From positions 1 through 20,341 of the IMG/VR virus record IMGVR_UViG_3300027963_000404: DNA of 20,341 bases. One strand, written 5' to 3'. The notes under the pieces were generated by a model. That model was not told where the DNA came from, did no database searches, and worked only from the letters and a program-made list of their open reading frames with translations. Positions 13,871 to 20,341 of the stretch are shown piece by piece; the first letter of the stretch is position 1; each line of letters starts with the position of its first letter. A program made the translations under genes and the position numbers. The DNA is from a virus.

Positions 13871-14752
13871 TTAGGGAGTGACGATGCGGACGCCCATGCC
13901 GGTTCCTTTTGCAACGCCCCATATACAACCCACATGGATGCACGTCTGGCCTAATTCACGATTATAGTAGGCCCGAAAAGTTAGGGGAAGCCCAAGGTCA
14001 GGGACAACAACTTCGGCAATTTCAATGGAATCCTGCAACGCGGCTTCAGGATTTACACGGCGCGCAGCCATGATGAGCGCGGAGGAATGAAGTGCAAACC
14101 CGGCAAGTGCTTCGCCATTGGCATCGCAAAGGTCAGACTCATAGATATCAAAGCCCGAAACACGCGGAACAGTGCCATCAGCCTTAAAAGGCGTGATGCC
14201 AGGAATTTCCGCGCTGATAAACGTCTTGGAAATCGCGCCGTAATAAGCGGGATTCATGATGACCGAGCGGCCCATCTTGGGAGCCTTCAGCGTCTGCGTC
14301 AGCGTCACGCCAAGGTCAATCACGTCGCTGCGGTCAAAGTTGGCAGCGCTTGAGGAAAGAGGAGTCTGCGCAAAGTTCGCAGCGGTCACCAAATTCCAGA
14401 GCTGTCCAAACATGTCAGCGCCCAGCGCCTGGATCATCGGCGCCAGAAACAAGTTGCGGAAGTTGATCGAAGACTGAAGGACTTGAATATCTGTAAATCC
14501 AAGAGTCACGCCGCGATGCTGGTCAAGCGAGATCGTGCGGGCAGTCGTATCGCCAGCGACAGGAGCGTAACCTTCGGTCGTGATGTCGACAACGGAAGGC
14601 ACCGTTGCGAAACGAGTCGTCACCGAACTGCCAGCGGATGCAATGTCCGTGGAGAAGTCAGTGGTAATGCCACGCAAAGGAGCGAAAGCATTGGTGAGGA
14701 AGCTCAGTGAATTTTGAGCAATCTGTGCGAGGAAAACGCCATTAAGGGCCAT
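13871..14752 (-). CDS. Major capsid protein, 293 aa
   Basis: The protein has the look of an HK97-fold coat protein: N-terminal helix (GVFLAQIAQNSLSFLTNAFAPL), a segment rich in T and V (SSVTTRFATVPSVVDITTEG, about 42-61), a central strand-helix region (RTISLDQHRGVTLGFTDIQV), a long helix near 100-130 and a C-terminal beta segment (LPLTFRAYYNRELGQTCIHVG). The layout resembles P22-type coat proteins more than lambda gpE, though I could not compare them directly. It follows the putative scaffold, as expected, and is followed by a strong hairpin. The leader is A/C-rich with no Shine-Dalgarno, odd for what should be the most abundant protein. A major structural role is well supported; the subfamily is not. 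Confidence 0.85.
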   Translation of the reverse strand: MALNGVFLAQIAQNSLSFLTNAFAPLRGITTDFSTDIASAGSSVTTRFATVPSVVDITTEGYAPVAGDTTARTISLDQHRGVTLGFTDIQVLQSSINFRNLFLAPMIQALGADMFGQLWNLVTAANFAQTPLSSSAANFDRSDVIDLGVTLTQTLKAPKMGRSVIMNPAYYGAISKTFISAEIPGITPFKADGTVPRVSGFDIYESDLCDANGEALAGFALHSSALIMAARRVNPEAALQDSIEIAEVVVPDLGLPLTFRAYYNRELGQTCIHVGCIWGVAKGTGMGVRIVTP

Positions 14753-14773
14753 ATGATTTTAGATGTGTGAGGG

Positions 14774-15178
14774 TTAGAGCTGCATTGCTTTCTGGTTTGC
14801 GGCGAAAAACTCATTTCGCTCAACAAATCCCAGAGTTGCGTAGTGCGCCCAGAGCTGTTCTCTGGTTTTAGGCGCAGAAAGTTGTTCGGGCTGAATGGCA
14901 ACGGGAGCCACGCCCAGATTGGCGACAATGGCGTTGGCCTTTGCGGAAGCGTCAGCCTCGGATGCTTTCATCGCGTCGAGTGCTGCGGCCAGATCCAGAT
15001 TGTTTGCGTTGGCAAGTTCCAGTGCTGCGGACAATTCCACAGTGCGGGACTTGAGAGCGTCAAAAGTCGCCACCAGTGCGGTGTGCTCGGCACTGAGTGC
15101 GTTAAGCGCGGCCACGTCTGCCTGCGCGGCAGAGAGCGCGGCCAGCGCATCGGTGAGGGTGTTAGGCAGATGATCCAT
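14774..15178 (-). CDS. Putative scaffolding protein, coiled-coil, 134 aa
   Basis: Residues 1-90 are a nearly uninterrupted Ala/Leu-rich helix (with NTLTDALAALSAAQADVAAL and later LELANANNLDLAAALDAM), strongly suggesting a coiled coil. A Pro-containing linker (VAPVAIQPEQLSAP) leads to a short C-terminal helix-turn-helix-like segment (KTREQLWAHYATLGFVERNE). Scaffolds are typically helical proteins encoded directly upstream of the major capsid gene, with a C-terminal domain binding the coat; both fit here. In lambda the scaffold Nu3 is nested in the protease gene, whereas this is a separate gene after a terminator-like hairpin. The ATG has a weak AGG close upstream. A minor capsid role cannot be excluded. 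Confidence 0.65.
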   Translation of the reverse strand: MDHLPNTLTDALAALSAAQADVAALNALSAEHTALVATFDALKSRTVELSAALELANANNLDLAAALDAMKASEADASAKANAIVANLGVAPVAIQPEQLSAPKTREQLWAHYATLGFVERNEFFAANQKAMQL

Positions 15179-15201
15179 CTACCTAACTGGATTTCCACAA
15201 C

Positions 15202-15236
15202 AAAAAGCCCGCCGGAGAAACCAAACTCCGGCGGGC
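15202..15236 (-). terminator. Intrinsic terminator between protease and scaffold genes
   Basis: A perfect 11-bp stem, GCCCGCCGGAG with CTCCGGCGGGC (15207-15217 and 15226-15236), has an 8-base loop and is followed on the minus strand by TTTTT. It is 23 bases after the protease stop and 23 bases before the scaffold ATG. It is the strongest hairpin in the window. Confidence 0.9.
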
Positions 15237-15259
15237 AAGAGACAAATGAACCTAATCCA

Positions 15260-16075
15260 CTACATGCCCACCATACCAAGCAGGGCTTGATATGCAAGCT
15301 CTTCCGTGCCAATGTCGTCAATCAGGTTGCCTAGCTTTGCACGCGGCGCTAGGTAGGCGGCTCCGGTCATGTACTCGTCGGCCACGCGCCGGTTGCGGAG
15401 CACGTTGCTCTTGAACTGGTCAAAAGAATCGTCAACGAGCTGCTGCAAACTAGCGCGCTGGGCGGGACTGAGAGACGGCCCCATGCCAGCGCCTTTGAGC
15501 GGCCCGCTGGTGATGGGTTCCCAGCTTAGTCCCTGCGCTTCGTAGGCTGCGGACTGGTCCAGCCACGGTATGATTGTGCCAATGGAGCCCCAGGTTGATC
15601 CCACGGATCCGATGATCCTGTCGCAACTGACGGCGATATTGTACGCGGCAGAGCAGGCCGTGTCGTTGCTGTAGGCCACGATTGGAACCTTGAGCGCCTG
15701 GATGAGATCAACCACTTCGGAACAGCCAGTGCAGTTGCCCCCCGGGGAATTGATCTCCAACATGATCCCACGGACGTTGGCCTCTACAGCCTCCTCAATG
15801 TCCTCAGAGATCCATTCGTAATCCCAAGCGCCGCAGCACGCTTCCAGAGCGGAAATCCCCTTGGCAAGAGTGCCGTCAATACAGATGTGCGCGATCCCCT
15901 GCCCGTCGATCTCCATCTCCTCCCGCTTGTTCATCATGCCGGACAGCTTTTCGTAGTCGTCTCCGTTAGCGCGGACCAGTCGGCCCTCCACTAGTTGCCG
16001 GACTGCTGCGTAGCCGCCGGGAGTGATGAGCCACGGGCGGTAAAAAACTTGTTCAATAACGCGCTGGAATTTCAT
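15260..16075 (-). CDS. Head maturation protease, S49/SppA-type, 271 aa
   Basis: The catalytic core is clear: NSPGG at residues 109-113 (oxyanion region), the nucleophile Ser142 in DTACSAAYNIA, the G-S-V-G-S-T-W-G-S-I-G-T strand (156-167) and a probable catalytic Lys194 in GPLKGAG, matching the Ser-Lys dyad of S49 peptidases and the lambda gpC protease. It should process the prohead, cutting scaffold and other capsid components before DNA packaging. Unlike lambda gpC there is no fused scaffold domain; the scaffold candidate is a separate downstream gene. The ATG overlaps the portal TGA (ATGA), implying coupled translation. The enzyme class is firm. Confidence 0.9.
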   Translation of the reverse strand: MKFQRVIEQVFYRPWLITPGGYAAVRQLVEGRLVRANGDDYEKLSGMMNKREEMEIDGQGIAHICIDGTLAKGISALEACCGAWDYEWISEDIEEAVEANVRGIMLEINSPGGNCTGCSEVVDLIQALKVPIVAYSNDTACSAAYNIAVSCDRIIGSVGSTWGSIGTIIPWLDQSAAYEAQGLSWEPITSGPLKGAGMGPSLSPAQRASLQQLVDDSFDQFKSNVLRNRRVADEYMTGAAYLAPRAKLGNLIDDIGTEELAYQALLGMVGM

Positions 16076-17574
16076 TCTGTGGGGGCAGTTGTCGGCGGAT
16101 TGCCGTTGGGTGTCAAAAGTCCAAACACGTCACGCGAAAGCCCAGATCGTTCGACGCGCTTTTTGATTTCCAACTCTTCGCGTTCGACCTCGTCGAGGTG
16201 CTCTTCGAGCGTTTTGGACCCCGACGCCAAAATGTCGGTCATGCTGCGCATCCCGGCGCGGTAGGCCTCGATAGCGTCGCGGCTGGCGTACCCCGAGTCA
16301 GCGGTCAGCCTAGCGGGCTCCGTAAAACGGAACTGGTAAGCGCCACCGCGGGAGGCGTCTGCGCCTGTGTAGGGAGGCAGCATTCCCATCTCCACGAACT
16401 TGGCAATCGCGTACGCGCACCGGCGTTTGCAAAATGCGGCTAGGTAAGCATGCCGCTCGGAAGTAATGCGGTTGACCTGTTCCAGCACGATGCGGGCAGA
16501 GGCTCCCCCAAGCTTGCTCATGTCCCATCCGAACTCAGGCGGCCACTGAGCGGCCAGCAGTGCGTTGCGAATGAGTCGCTCTTGTAGGCGGTCCTGCGCC
16601 TCGGTCGGGATCTTGGCGTCAATTTGATTAATGGACTCGCCAGCGTTGGCCGTCAGATACTCGATGCGCCCGCCCTGCATTGGCGTGTACCGGAGTCCCG
16701 GCCCGCACTGCGGCATGTTTGTCTCTGTCAGTGCGTTGTAGGCGTCAGAGGCGTCGGCCATCCCTTGTTGGTTGGTTACCAGCAGCCCAATTTTAGCAGC
16801 CATTCTGGAAGCGGCTTGGATGTCGTCGCCAAGATCCTTGAGCGAAATTAGGTCGCGGATGGCGGGTGCAAACGCCGAGATCCCGCGCACCTGGTCCACC
16901 TCACGCGGGTCCATTGTCAGCATGCACGCCTGGGCGGGGATGTCGCGATCATCTGCGCCACTCTGGTCTTCGCCAAGAACACGGTAGGCCACTGCACGGT
17001 TGGCTTTGGAAAGAATGACGCCGTTGTAAATTCGCAGCCCGGCATAGCGTCCAGTAGTCAACGGCCCTTCGTCACCACGGCTTCCAATCTGGTGCCACGG
17101 CACCTGTTGCAATTGCGGATACCCACTTGCGGCGGTGGTAAGAATCGTCAGAAGATCGCCTTCACGATCAATGGCGGTGGACTCCAGCCGCAGCCCTTCC
17201 CACCAGCTTTTCCCATCGAGGTAGCAAATTTGGAACCAGTCCAGAAGCATGGCCTCAGCCTGTTTGCCCCACTCGCGGTCTGCGCCGGTAAAGATCGGAC
17301 GCATTGCCATCCCCACGGACAGCATGGATTTCTGGTCAATGGCGGCATTCACCATCCCGTTATTCCAATACAATTTCCTAGCTGCCGAATTGACTGTGCG
17401 CCATTCGCCAACGGTCAATTCCTTGGAGATGCTCTGAGTGTGGTTCCTCCACCAAGGTTCTCCCCAAACGCCGCCCTCCACTAGCCGTTGGCGACGATAT
17501 GCGCCGCTGTTGTTGGCTCCCACTTTGGGCGTGCCCACACCCATGAGGTTCTTAATTTTGTCTAGGAAACTCAT
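16072..17574 (-). CDS. Portal protein, lambda gpB type, 500 aa
   Basis: The start overlaps the gpW-like stop as ATGA. Features of lambda-type portals include the early W-R-T-V-N-S-A-A-R-K-L-Y-W-N-N segment (about 58-72), IDREGDLLTIL, V-P-W-H-Q-I near 158-163, GISAFAPAIRDLISLKDLGD, and the C-terminal wing with PPEFGWDMSKLGGASARIVL followed by a helix-rich arm. Twelve copies form the ring at one capsid vertex through which terminase pumps DNA. Length (about 500 aa) is usual for the family. The C-terminus is Pro/Thr-rich and ends APTE. Order gpW-portal-protease is exactly that of lambda. Confidence 0.9.
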   Translation of the reverse strand: MSFLDKIKNLMGVGTPKVGANNSGAYRRQRLVEGGVWGEPWWRNHTQSISKELTVGEWRTVNSAARKLYWNNGMVNAAIDQKSMLSVGMAMRPIFTGADREWGKQAEAMLLDWFQICYLDGKSWWEGLRLESTAIDREGDLLTILTTAASGYPQLQQVPWHQIGSRGDEGPLTTGRYAGLRIYNGVILSKANRAVAYRVLGEDQSGADDRDIPAQACMLTMDPREVDQVRGISAFAPAIRDLISLKDLGDDIQAASRMAAKIGLLVTNQQGMADASDAYNALTETNMPQCGPGLRYTPMQGGRIEYLTANAGESINQIDAKIPTEAQDRLQERLIRNALLAAQWPPEFGWDMSKLGGASARIVLEQVNRITSERHAYLAAFCKRRCAYAIAKFVEMGMLPPYTGADASRGGAYQFRFTEPARLTADSGYASRDAIEAYRAGMRSMTDILASGSKTLEEHLDEVEREELEIKKRVERSGLSRDVFGLLTPNGNPPTTAPTE

Positions 17575-17837
17575 ATAAAGTAAGCCTGAGTGCGGCGCAC
17601 TGGCCCATTAATGCCTGCGGCTTTGTAATTTAAGGCCTGCTGCGCCAGCATGACAACGTCCAGCGGGCTGAGTGTACCGCCCACGTTAAACTGGAACGCA
17701 GCACCGTCAATGGAGCTGGAAACCAGCGAACTCTTCCCAGCCAGCACCAAATCAAACTTGCTGGCGACGATGGCACGAAGCTCCGCCACGTCCCGCGTCA
17801 GGAACACTTGGAGCAGGAGTCTTGTATCGGGAGCCAT
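17571..17837 (-). CDS. gpW-like head-tail joining protein, 88 aa
   Basis: A small, partly helical protein lies between large terminase and portal, the position of W in lambda. The N-terminal half is helical (TRLLLQVFLTRDVAELRAIV), followed by a short strand region (SSSIDGAAFQFNVGG) and a helix (LDVVMLAQQALNYK), then a basic end. gpW-family proteins are about 60-90 aa, enter the head after packaging and are needed for head completion. The call is mainly by synteny, helped by size and helix-strand-helix layout. The start is 23 bases after the U-tract of a terminator-like hairpin. The ATG is preceded by an in-frame TAG, which fixes the start. Confidence 0.7.
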   Translation of the reverse strand: MAPDTRLLLQVFLTRDVAELRAIVASKFDLVLAGKSSLVSSSIDGAAFQFNVGGTLSPLDVVMLAQQALNYKAAGINGPVRRTQAYFI

Positions 17838-17860
17838 CTACATAAGGGCGCTTTCACAAG

Positions 17861-17892
17861 AAAACCCGGACACCGTCACACGACGGGCCGGG
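17861..17892 (-). terminator. Intrinsic terminator-like hairpin after large terminase
   Basis: On the minus strand CCCGG-C-CCGTC pairs with GACGG-TGT-CCGGG around a 4-base loop (GTGT), giving two 5-bp stems split by a small internal loop, followed by TTTTCTT. It lies 62 bases after the terminase stop and 23 bases before the gpW-like start. The internal loop makes it weaker than the other two. The rest of the 117-base gap between the two genes holds no reading frame of note. Confidence 0.7.
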
Positions 17893-17954
17893 CAATTTTC
17901 TGACAACTACCAGTCGCTTCCTGAGCTATCTCGGGTTGGTGTTGAGCTGGCACT

Positions 17955-19733
17955 CTACTCTGTCGGCGCTGGCTCGTCAACCTCTGGTGCGGTGCTTGCC
18001 ATATCCGGCAGAATGCCAAGGATCTGCGCTGTCAGCACGTTCATCGCTTCGGCATCCCACATGTGGTTGGCTCGCCCTGTTGCGGTCCAACGAAGTCGCG
18101 TTTTCTTTGTTCGTTTGTCTACAGTTGCCCGTTTACGCTCGCTGTTGAGGTGCCGCACGTATTCCGGGGGCGCGTCTTGTGGAAATTCCCACACTGGAGA
18201 ACCAGTATTTCGCAGATTTGCGAGAATGTCTTTAATTGGATCGGACGCCCAGTAAAAGAATGTGACAAACACTCGCTTGCCATGCTGGTCCTTGTAAGTT
18301 GGCGCAACTACGCGGTCGGGTGCCGAGTAATACCGCCGCACGGGCTTACCATCTGGCCCACGCACCGTGAATTGATCCTCTGCGCGCCCGATAAGCGCAG
18401 TCCACCCGTAACGTGCGCAGGTGTCATAAATCCGCCCGTGAAACGAATTGCCCGCATCCAACAGCGTCCGCTTTTCGGGCACCTTGAGCCTAGTCTGAAT
18501 CTCGCGGAGCTGGTCGACGGTCAGGATCTTGCCAGCCCATAAAAGCCGAGAGTGCCCATTCTTGAGCCACACCCGCACAATCCCCCAGTAGTGATCTTGC
18601 TGACAATCCACTGTAAACACTCTGGCGGCCTCGTCTGGCATTGAGCGCCCGTCCTGCCACTCATTTACAAAATATTCAGAGGCTTCAAGTTCAAGCGCGG
18701 GAAGCTCCTCCTCCTGTTTCCACGGTTCCGCGAGCCGTTGCATTCTGAAATCCTTGGTAGGTTGCAGCACCCCAAGATGCCGGGCGTCGGAAGCCTGGCA
18801 CCACTGGATGACAAGGTCAGCCCATCTGATCCAGTAAACAGACTGAGCCGATACACGCCGTGATCGGTAGCCTTCCACATGGTCATTCCCCTCGGTCCTC
18901 CACTCGCTGCGTTGAGTCAGTGCTCGCCTAGCTGCCGTCGTGTCTGGTGTCACATGCCCACAGTGCGGGCACTCATGCCGGACGGTCTTTACCAGCGCGC
19001 CCCAGTTCCATTCCCCGTTCTCATTCTTTGCCTCGTCGTACTTGATGTCCACCCAAGCGGGTTTGACCCATTCCTCACAACCGGGGCACCGATGGCACCA
19101 CTGAAACTCTTCGCCAGAGCGCCATTCCTCGGTGAGTTGGTGAGGCTCTTCAAAGCTCTGGGAAGTCAGGAGCGCGTAACCGTTCCAACGGTCGTGAAGC
19201 CTTTTTTTGAACTGAGTAATGAGATCCGAATACTGCCAGCACTCATCCAAAAAAAGCACCTGCACGGACTTTTCTTGCGCGTTGGAGGTGTTAGCGCCGC
19301 CGAGCATTAAGGGCATGTGCGCAAAATAGATGCCGTCCTTCTTGGTATGATGGCGGTTTGTCGGCATCAATCCCCGCAGCGGTTCGCAAGCGTTAAGCAC
19401 CGGCAGGAGCCTGGTCGCCATCCACTCGGCAGAGGTCGCGTCGGTCTGAGTAATTGACAGCATCGGCCCTGGTTGCTGCGCCACTGCCCAGCACACTAGC
19501 GCCTCCAGTGCCGTGCTCTTACCTGCGCCAGTGCATGCTTGGACAAAAGTCTGTCGGCAAGTTGGGTCCGCAAAGTCATGAAAAACCGCATTCCACCATG
19601 GTGCTGTATGCCTGTCAAAGTGCGTCGATCGGGAGCTGTGCGGAAAGCGGACGTTGGCTTCGAGCCAGTCCAACGGATCGCCGGTGTAGGCGAGGCGGAT
19701 GCCGATGCATGAGCCGTCAGCGATTGGGTTCAC
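17955..19733 (-). CDS. terL: Terminase large subunit, GpA type, 592 aa
   Basis: This is the packaging motor and nuclease. The ATPase domain has a classical Walker A (ACTGAGKST, residues 66-74) and Walker B (VLFLDE, 159-164), with an S-I-T-Q-T motif between. Two CxxC pairs, C216/C219 in HRCPGCEEW and C255/C258 in HECPHCGH, form a zinc ribbon as in many GpA-type terminases. The C-terminal nuclease half has acidic positions in FTVDCQQDHYW, LLDAGNSFHGRIYD and MWDAEAM. It starts with GTG inside a GTGA overlap with the small subunit; no earlier ATG is possible and the next Met lies beyond Walker A. The match to the lambda gpA family is by motif and gene order. Confidence 0.93.
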   Translation of the reverse strand: MNPIADGSCIGIRLAYTGDPLDWLEANVRFPHSSRSTHFDRHTAPWWNAVFHDFADPTCRQTFVQACTGAGKSTALEALVCWAVAQQPGPMLSITQTDATSAEWMATRLLPVLNACEPLRGLMPTNRHHTKKDGIYFAHMPLMLGGANTSNAQEKSVQVLFLDECWQYSDLITQFKKRLHDRWNGYALLTSQSFEEPHQLTEEWRSGEEFQWCHRCPGCEEWVKPAWVDIKYDEAKNENGEWNWGALVKTVRHECPHCGHVTPDTTAARRALTQRSEWRTEGNDHVEGYRSRRVSAQSVYWIRWADLVIQWCQASDARHLGVLQPTKDFRMQRLAEPWKQEEELPALELEASEYFVNEWQDGRSMPDEAARVFTVDCQQDHYWGIVRVWLKNGHSRLLWAGKILTVDQLREIQTRLKVPEKRTLLDAGNSFHGRIYDTCARYGWTALIGRAEDQFTVRGPDGKPVRRYYSAPDRVVAPTYKDQHGKRVFVTFFYWASDPIKDILANLRNTGSPVWEFPQDAPPEYVRHLNSERKRATVDKRTKKTRLRWTATGRANHMWDAEAMNVLTAQILGILPDMASTAPEVDEPAPTE

Positions 19734-20230
19734 AGGCTAGAGAAGCCCTCCCGTGCGTTAGCCTTCAGAAGCTCAATCCGGCTTCTGAGCTTTGGCTGAA
19801 TCTCAGCCTCGGTCAGCCCTGCCAACTGCCCCGGCAGGTCGCCTACCAGTGCATCCAGTTCCGAGCACCAAACAGAGACGACGCGGGTGGCGGTTTCGCG
19901 CATCTCGGCAGCGGGCACTAGTTCGCCTTTTTCCCGTCCAATGATAATGGAAAGTCGCTCGATCTCTTTTGCCAGCTTCTGCGTCCGAGCCTCTTTGTAG
20001 TCTAGCACTGGCTCGGCAGTCTTTGCCGGTTTTGGGCCGTCAGGTTTCGGCTTTGCCAGCGGCGGTTCTACAATTCTGTCGGCAGTGTAGGCTTTTCGCC
20101 ATGCTTGCTGGTCTTTTGTAGACCAGTTTCGATCAAAACCTTTTTTCTCCCAATACTGTACCGCAGAGACATTTACGCCAAAATGCTTGGCGACTTGGCT
20201 ATATGACGCGCGTTTATTTTGATTTGCCAC
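19730..20230 (-). CDS. terS: Terminase small subunit, Nu1-like, 166 aa
   Basis: The N-terminus contains a helix-turn-helix (SYSQVAKHFGVNVSAVQYWE, residues 9-28) similar to Nu1-type small terminases that bind the packaging site. A Pro/Lys-rich linker (residues 54-75) leads to a long charged helix (DYKEARTQKLAKEIERLSII) and a second helical region (AEMRETATRVVSVWCSELDA) suited to oligomerisation and contact with the large subunit. It starts with GTG; an in-frame TAG lies two codons upstream, so the start cannot be earlier. It is coupled to the large subunit by a GTGA overlap. Role and order fit the cos-packaging lambda type, though the packaging mode here is not proven. Confidence 0.82.
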   Translation of the reverse strand: MANQNKRASYSQVAKHFGVNVSAVQYWEKKGFDRNWSTKDQQAWRKAYTADRIVEPPLAKPKPDGPKPAKTAEPVLDYKEARTQKLAKEIERLSIIIGREKGELVPAAEMRETATRVVSVWCSELDALVGDLPGQLAGLTEAEIQPKLRSRIELLKANAREGFSSL

Positions 20231-20239
20231 GCCCTAGTA

Positions 20240-20287
20240 GTAGACTAGGCAATATCTACCGGTCAATACTCTACCGGCCAAGTCTAC
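20240..20287. promoter_or_regulatory. Inverted and direct repeats upstream of small terminase
   Basis: Arms GTAGACTAGG (20240-20249) and CCAAGTCTAC (20278-20287) form an inverted repeat with 9 of 10 bases paired. Between them lie two direct repeats, CAATATCTACCGG (20250-20262) and CAATACTCTACCGG (20264-20277), differing by one base inserted in the second copy. The site is 10 bases from the small-terminase start. Plausible roles are a terminase-binding (cos-like) site or an operator for the late operon. Confidence 0.55.
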
Positions 20288-20314
20288 AATAGCCACTTTT
20301 TGCCGATTGCACAA
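20286..20314 (-). promoter_or_regulatory. Weak candidate promoter for the late operon
   Basis: On the minus strand TTGTGC and TATTGT are separated by 17 bases, a poor sigma70-like match (3 and 4 of 6 positions). It sits directly before the repeat cluster and the first gene of the operon, which is the only reason to mention it. The rest of 20288-20341 holds no recognised feature. Confidence 0.2.
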
Positions 20315-20341
20315 AAAAGGAGCAGGCGTCCCTGAACTCAC

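Noticed and set aside
13587-13943. Longer start at 13943 for the 72-aa gene
   Set aside because: It would overlap the capsid gene and be translated through the terminator hairpin; composition of the extension is Arg/His/Pro-rich.
15202-15241. Hairpin between protease and scaffold as a bidirectional terminator
   Set aside because: The plus-strand side ends in CAAGAGAC with no U-tract, and no plus-strand gene is present.

Overview
This window is the late structural region of a tailed double-stranded DNA bacteriophage (or the same region of an integrated prophage). Every supported gene is on the minus strand, so transcription runs from the right edge (about 20.3 kb) to the left edge. Genes are tightly packed and mostly joined by ATGA, GTGA or TAATG overlaps or by gaps of a few bases. 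No tail sheath, integrase, repressor, tRNA or host gene is visible. Tape-measure and frameshifted chaperone genes without a sheath suggest a siphovirus-like particle with a long non-contractile tail, and the gene order follows phage lambda. The host cannot be identified. Gram-negative is plausible because the packaging and portal proteins are lambda-like. Nearly all starts lack a Shine-Dalgarno sequence, which would suit hosts such as Verrucomicrobiota, Bacteroidota or cyanobacteria, but this is only inference.

Layout in transcription order. (1) Packaging: small terminase (20230-19730) and GpA-type large terminase (19733-17955), both with GTG starts, behind a repeat-rich leader. (2) Connector and prohead: gpW-like joining protein (17837-17571), lambda-type portal (17574-16072), S49/SppA-type protease (16075-15260). 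(3) Shell: coiled-coil putative scaffold (15178-14774) and major capsid protein (14752-13871). (4) Neck and tail: 72-aa unknown, head-tail stopper-like protein, tail-terminator-like protein, two small related tail-tube-like proteins, a 141-aa unknown, a tail assembly chaperone with a textbook -1 frameshift signal, a 250-aa unknown, and the tape measure (10536-8734). (5) Tail tip and adsorption: 222-, 184- and 197-aa proteins, a Cys-rich 71-aa protein, a 106-aa protein, a collagen-like 93-aa protein, tail-fibre-like proteins of 313, 622 and 627 aa, and a 121-aa phage-conserved protein. (6) Left end: two small one-helix membrane proteins (holin candidates), a 77-aa unknown, and a metallophosphoesterase cut by the window edge. 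No endolysin is in view.

Three intrinsic-terminator-like hairpins, all oriented for the minus strand, divide the head genes into blocks: after large terminase, after protease and after major capsid. Each lies 12-23 bases before the next start codon, leaving no room for a promoter, so downstream expression needs read-through, antitermination or promoters inside the upstream genes. The other main observations are the complete A AAA AAC frameshift element with a hairpin, whose 73-codon extension is easily missed because it has no long ORF of its own, and the mosaic, internally duplicated adsorption genes.
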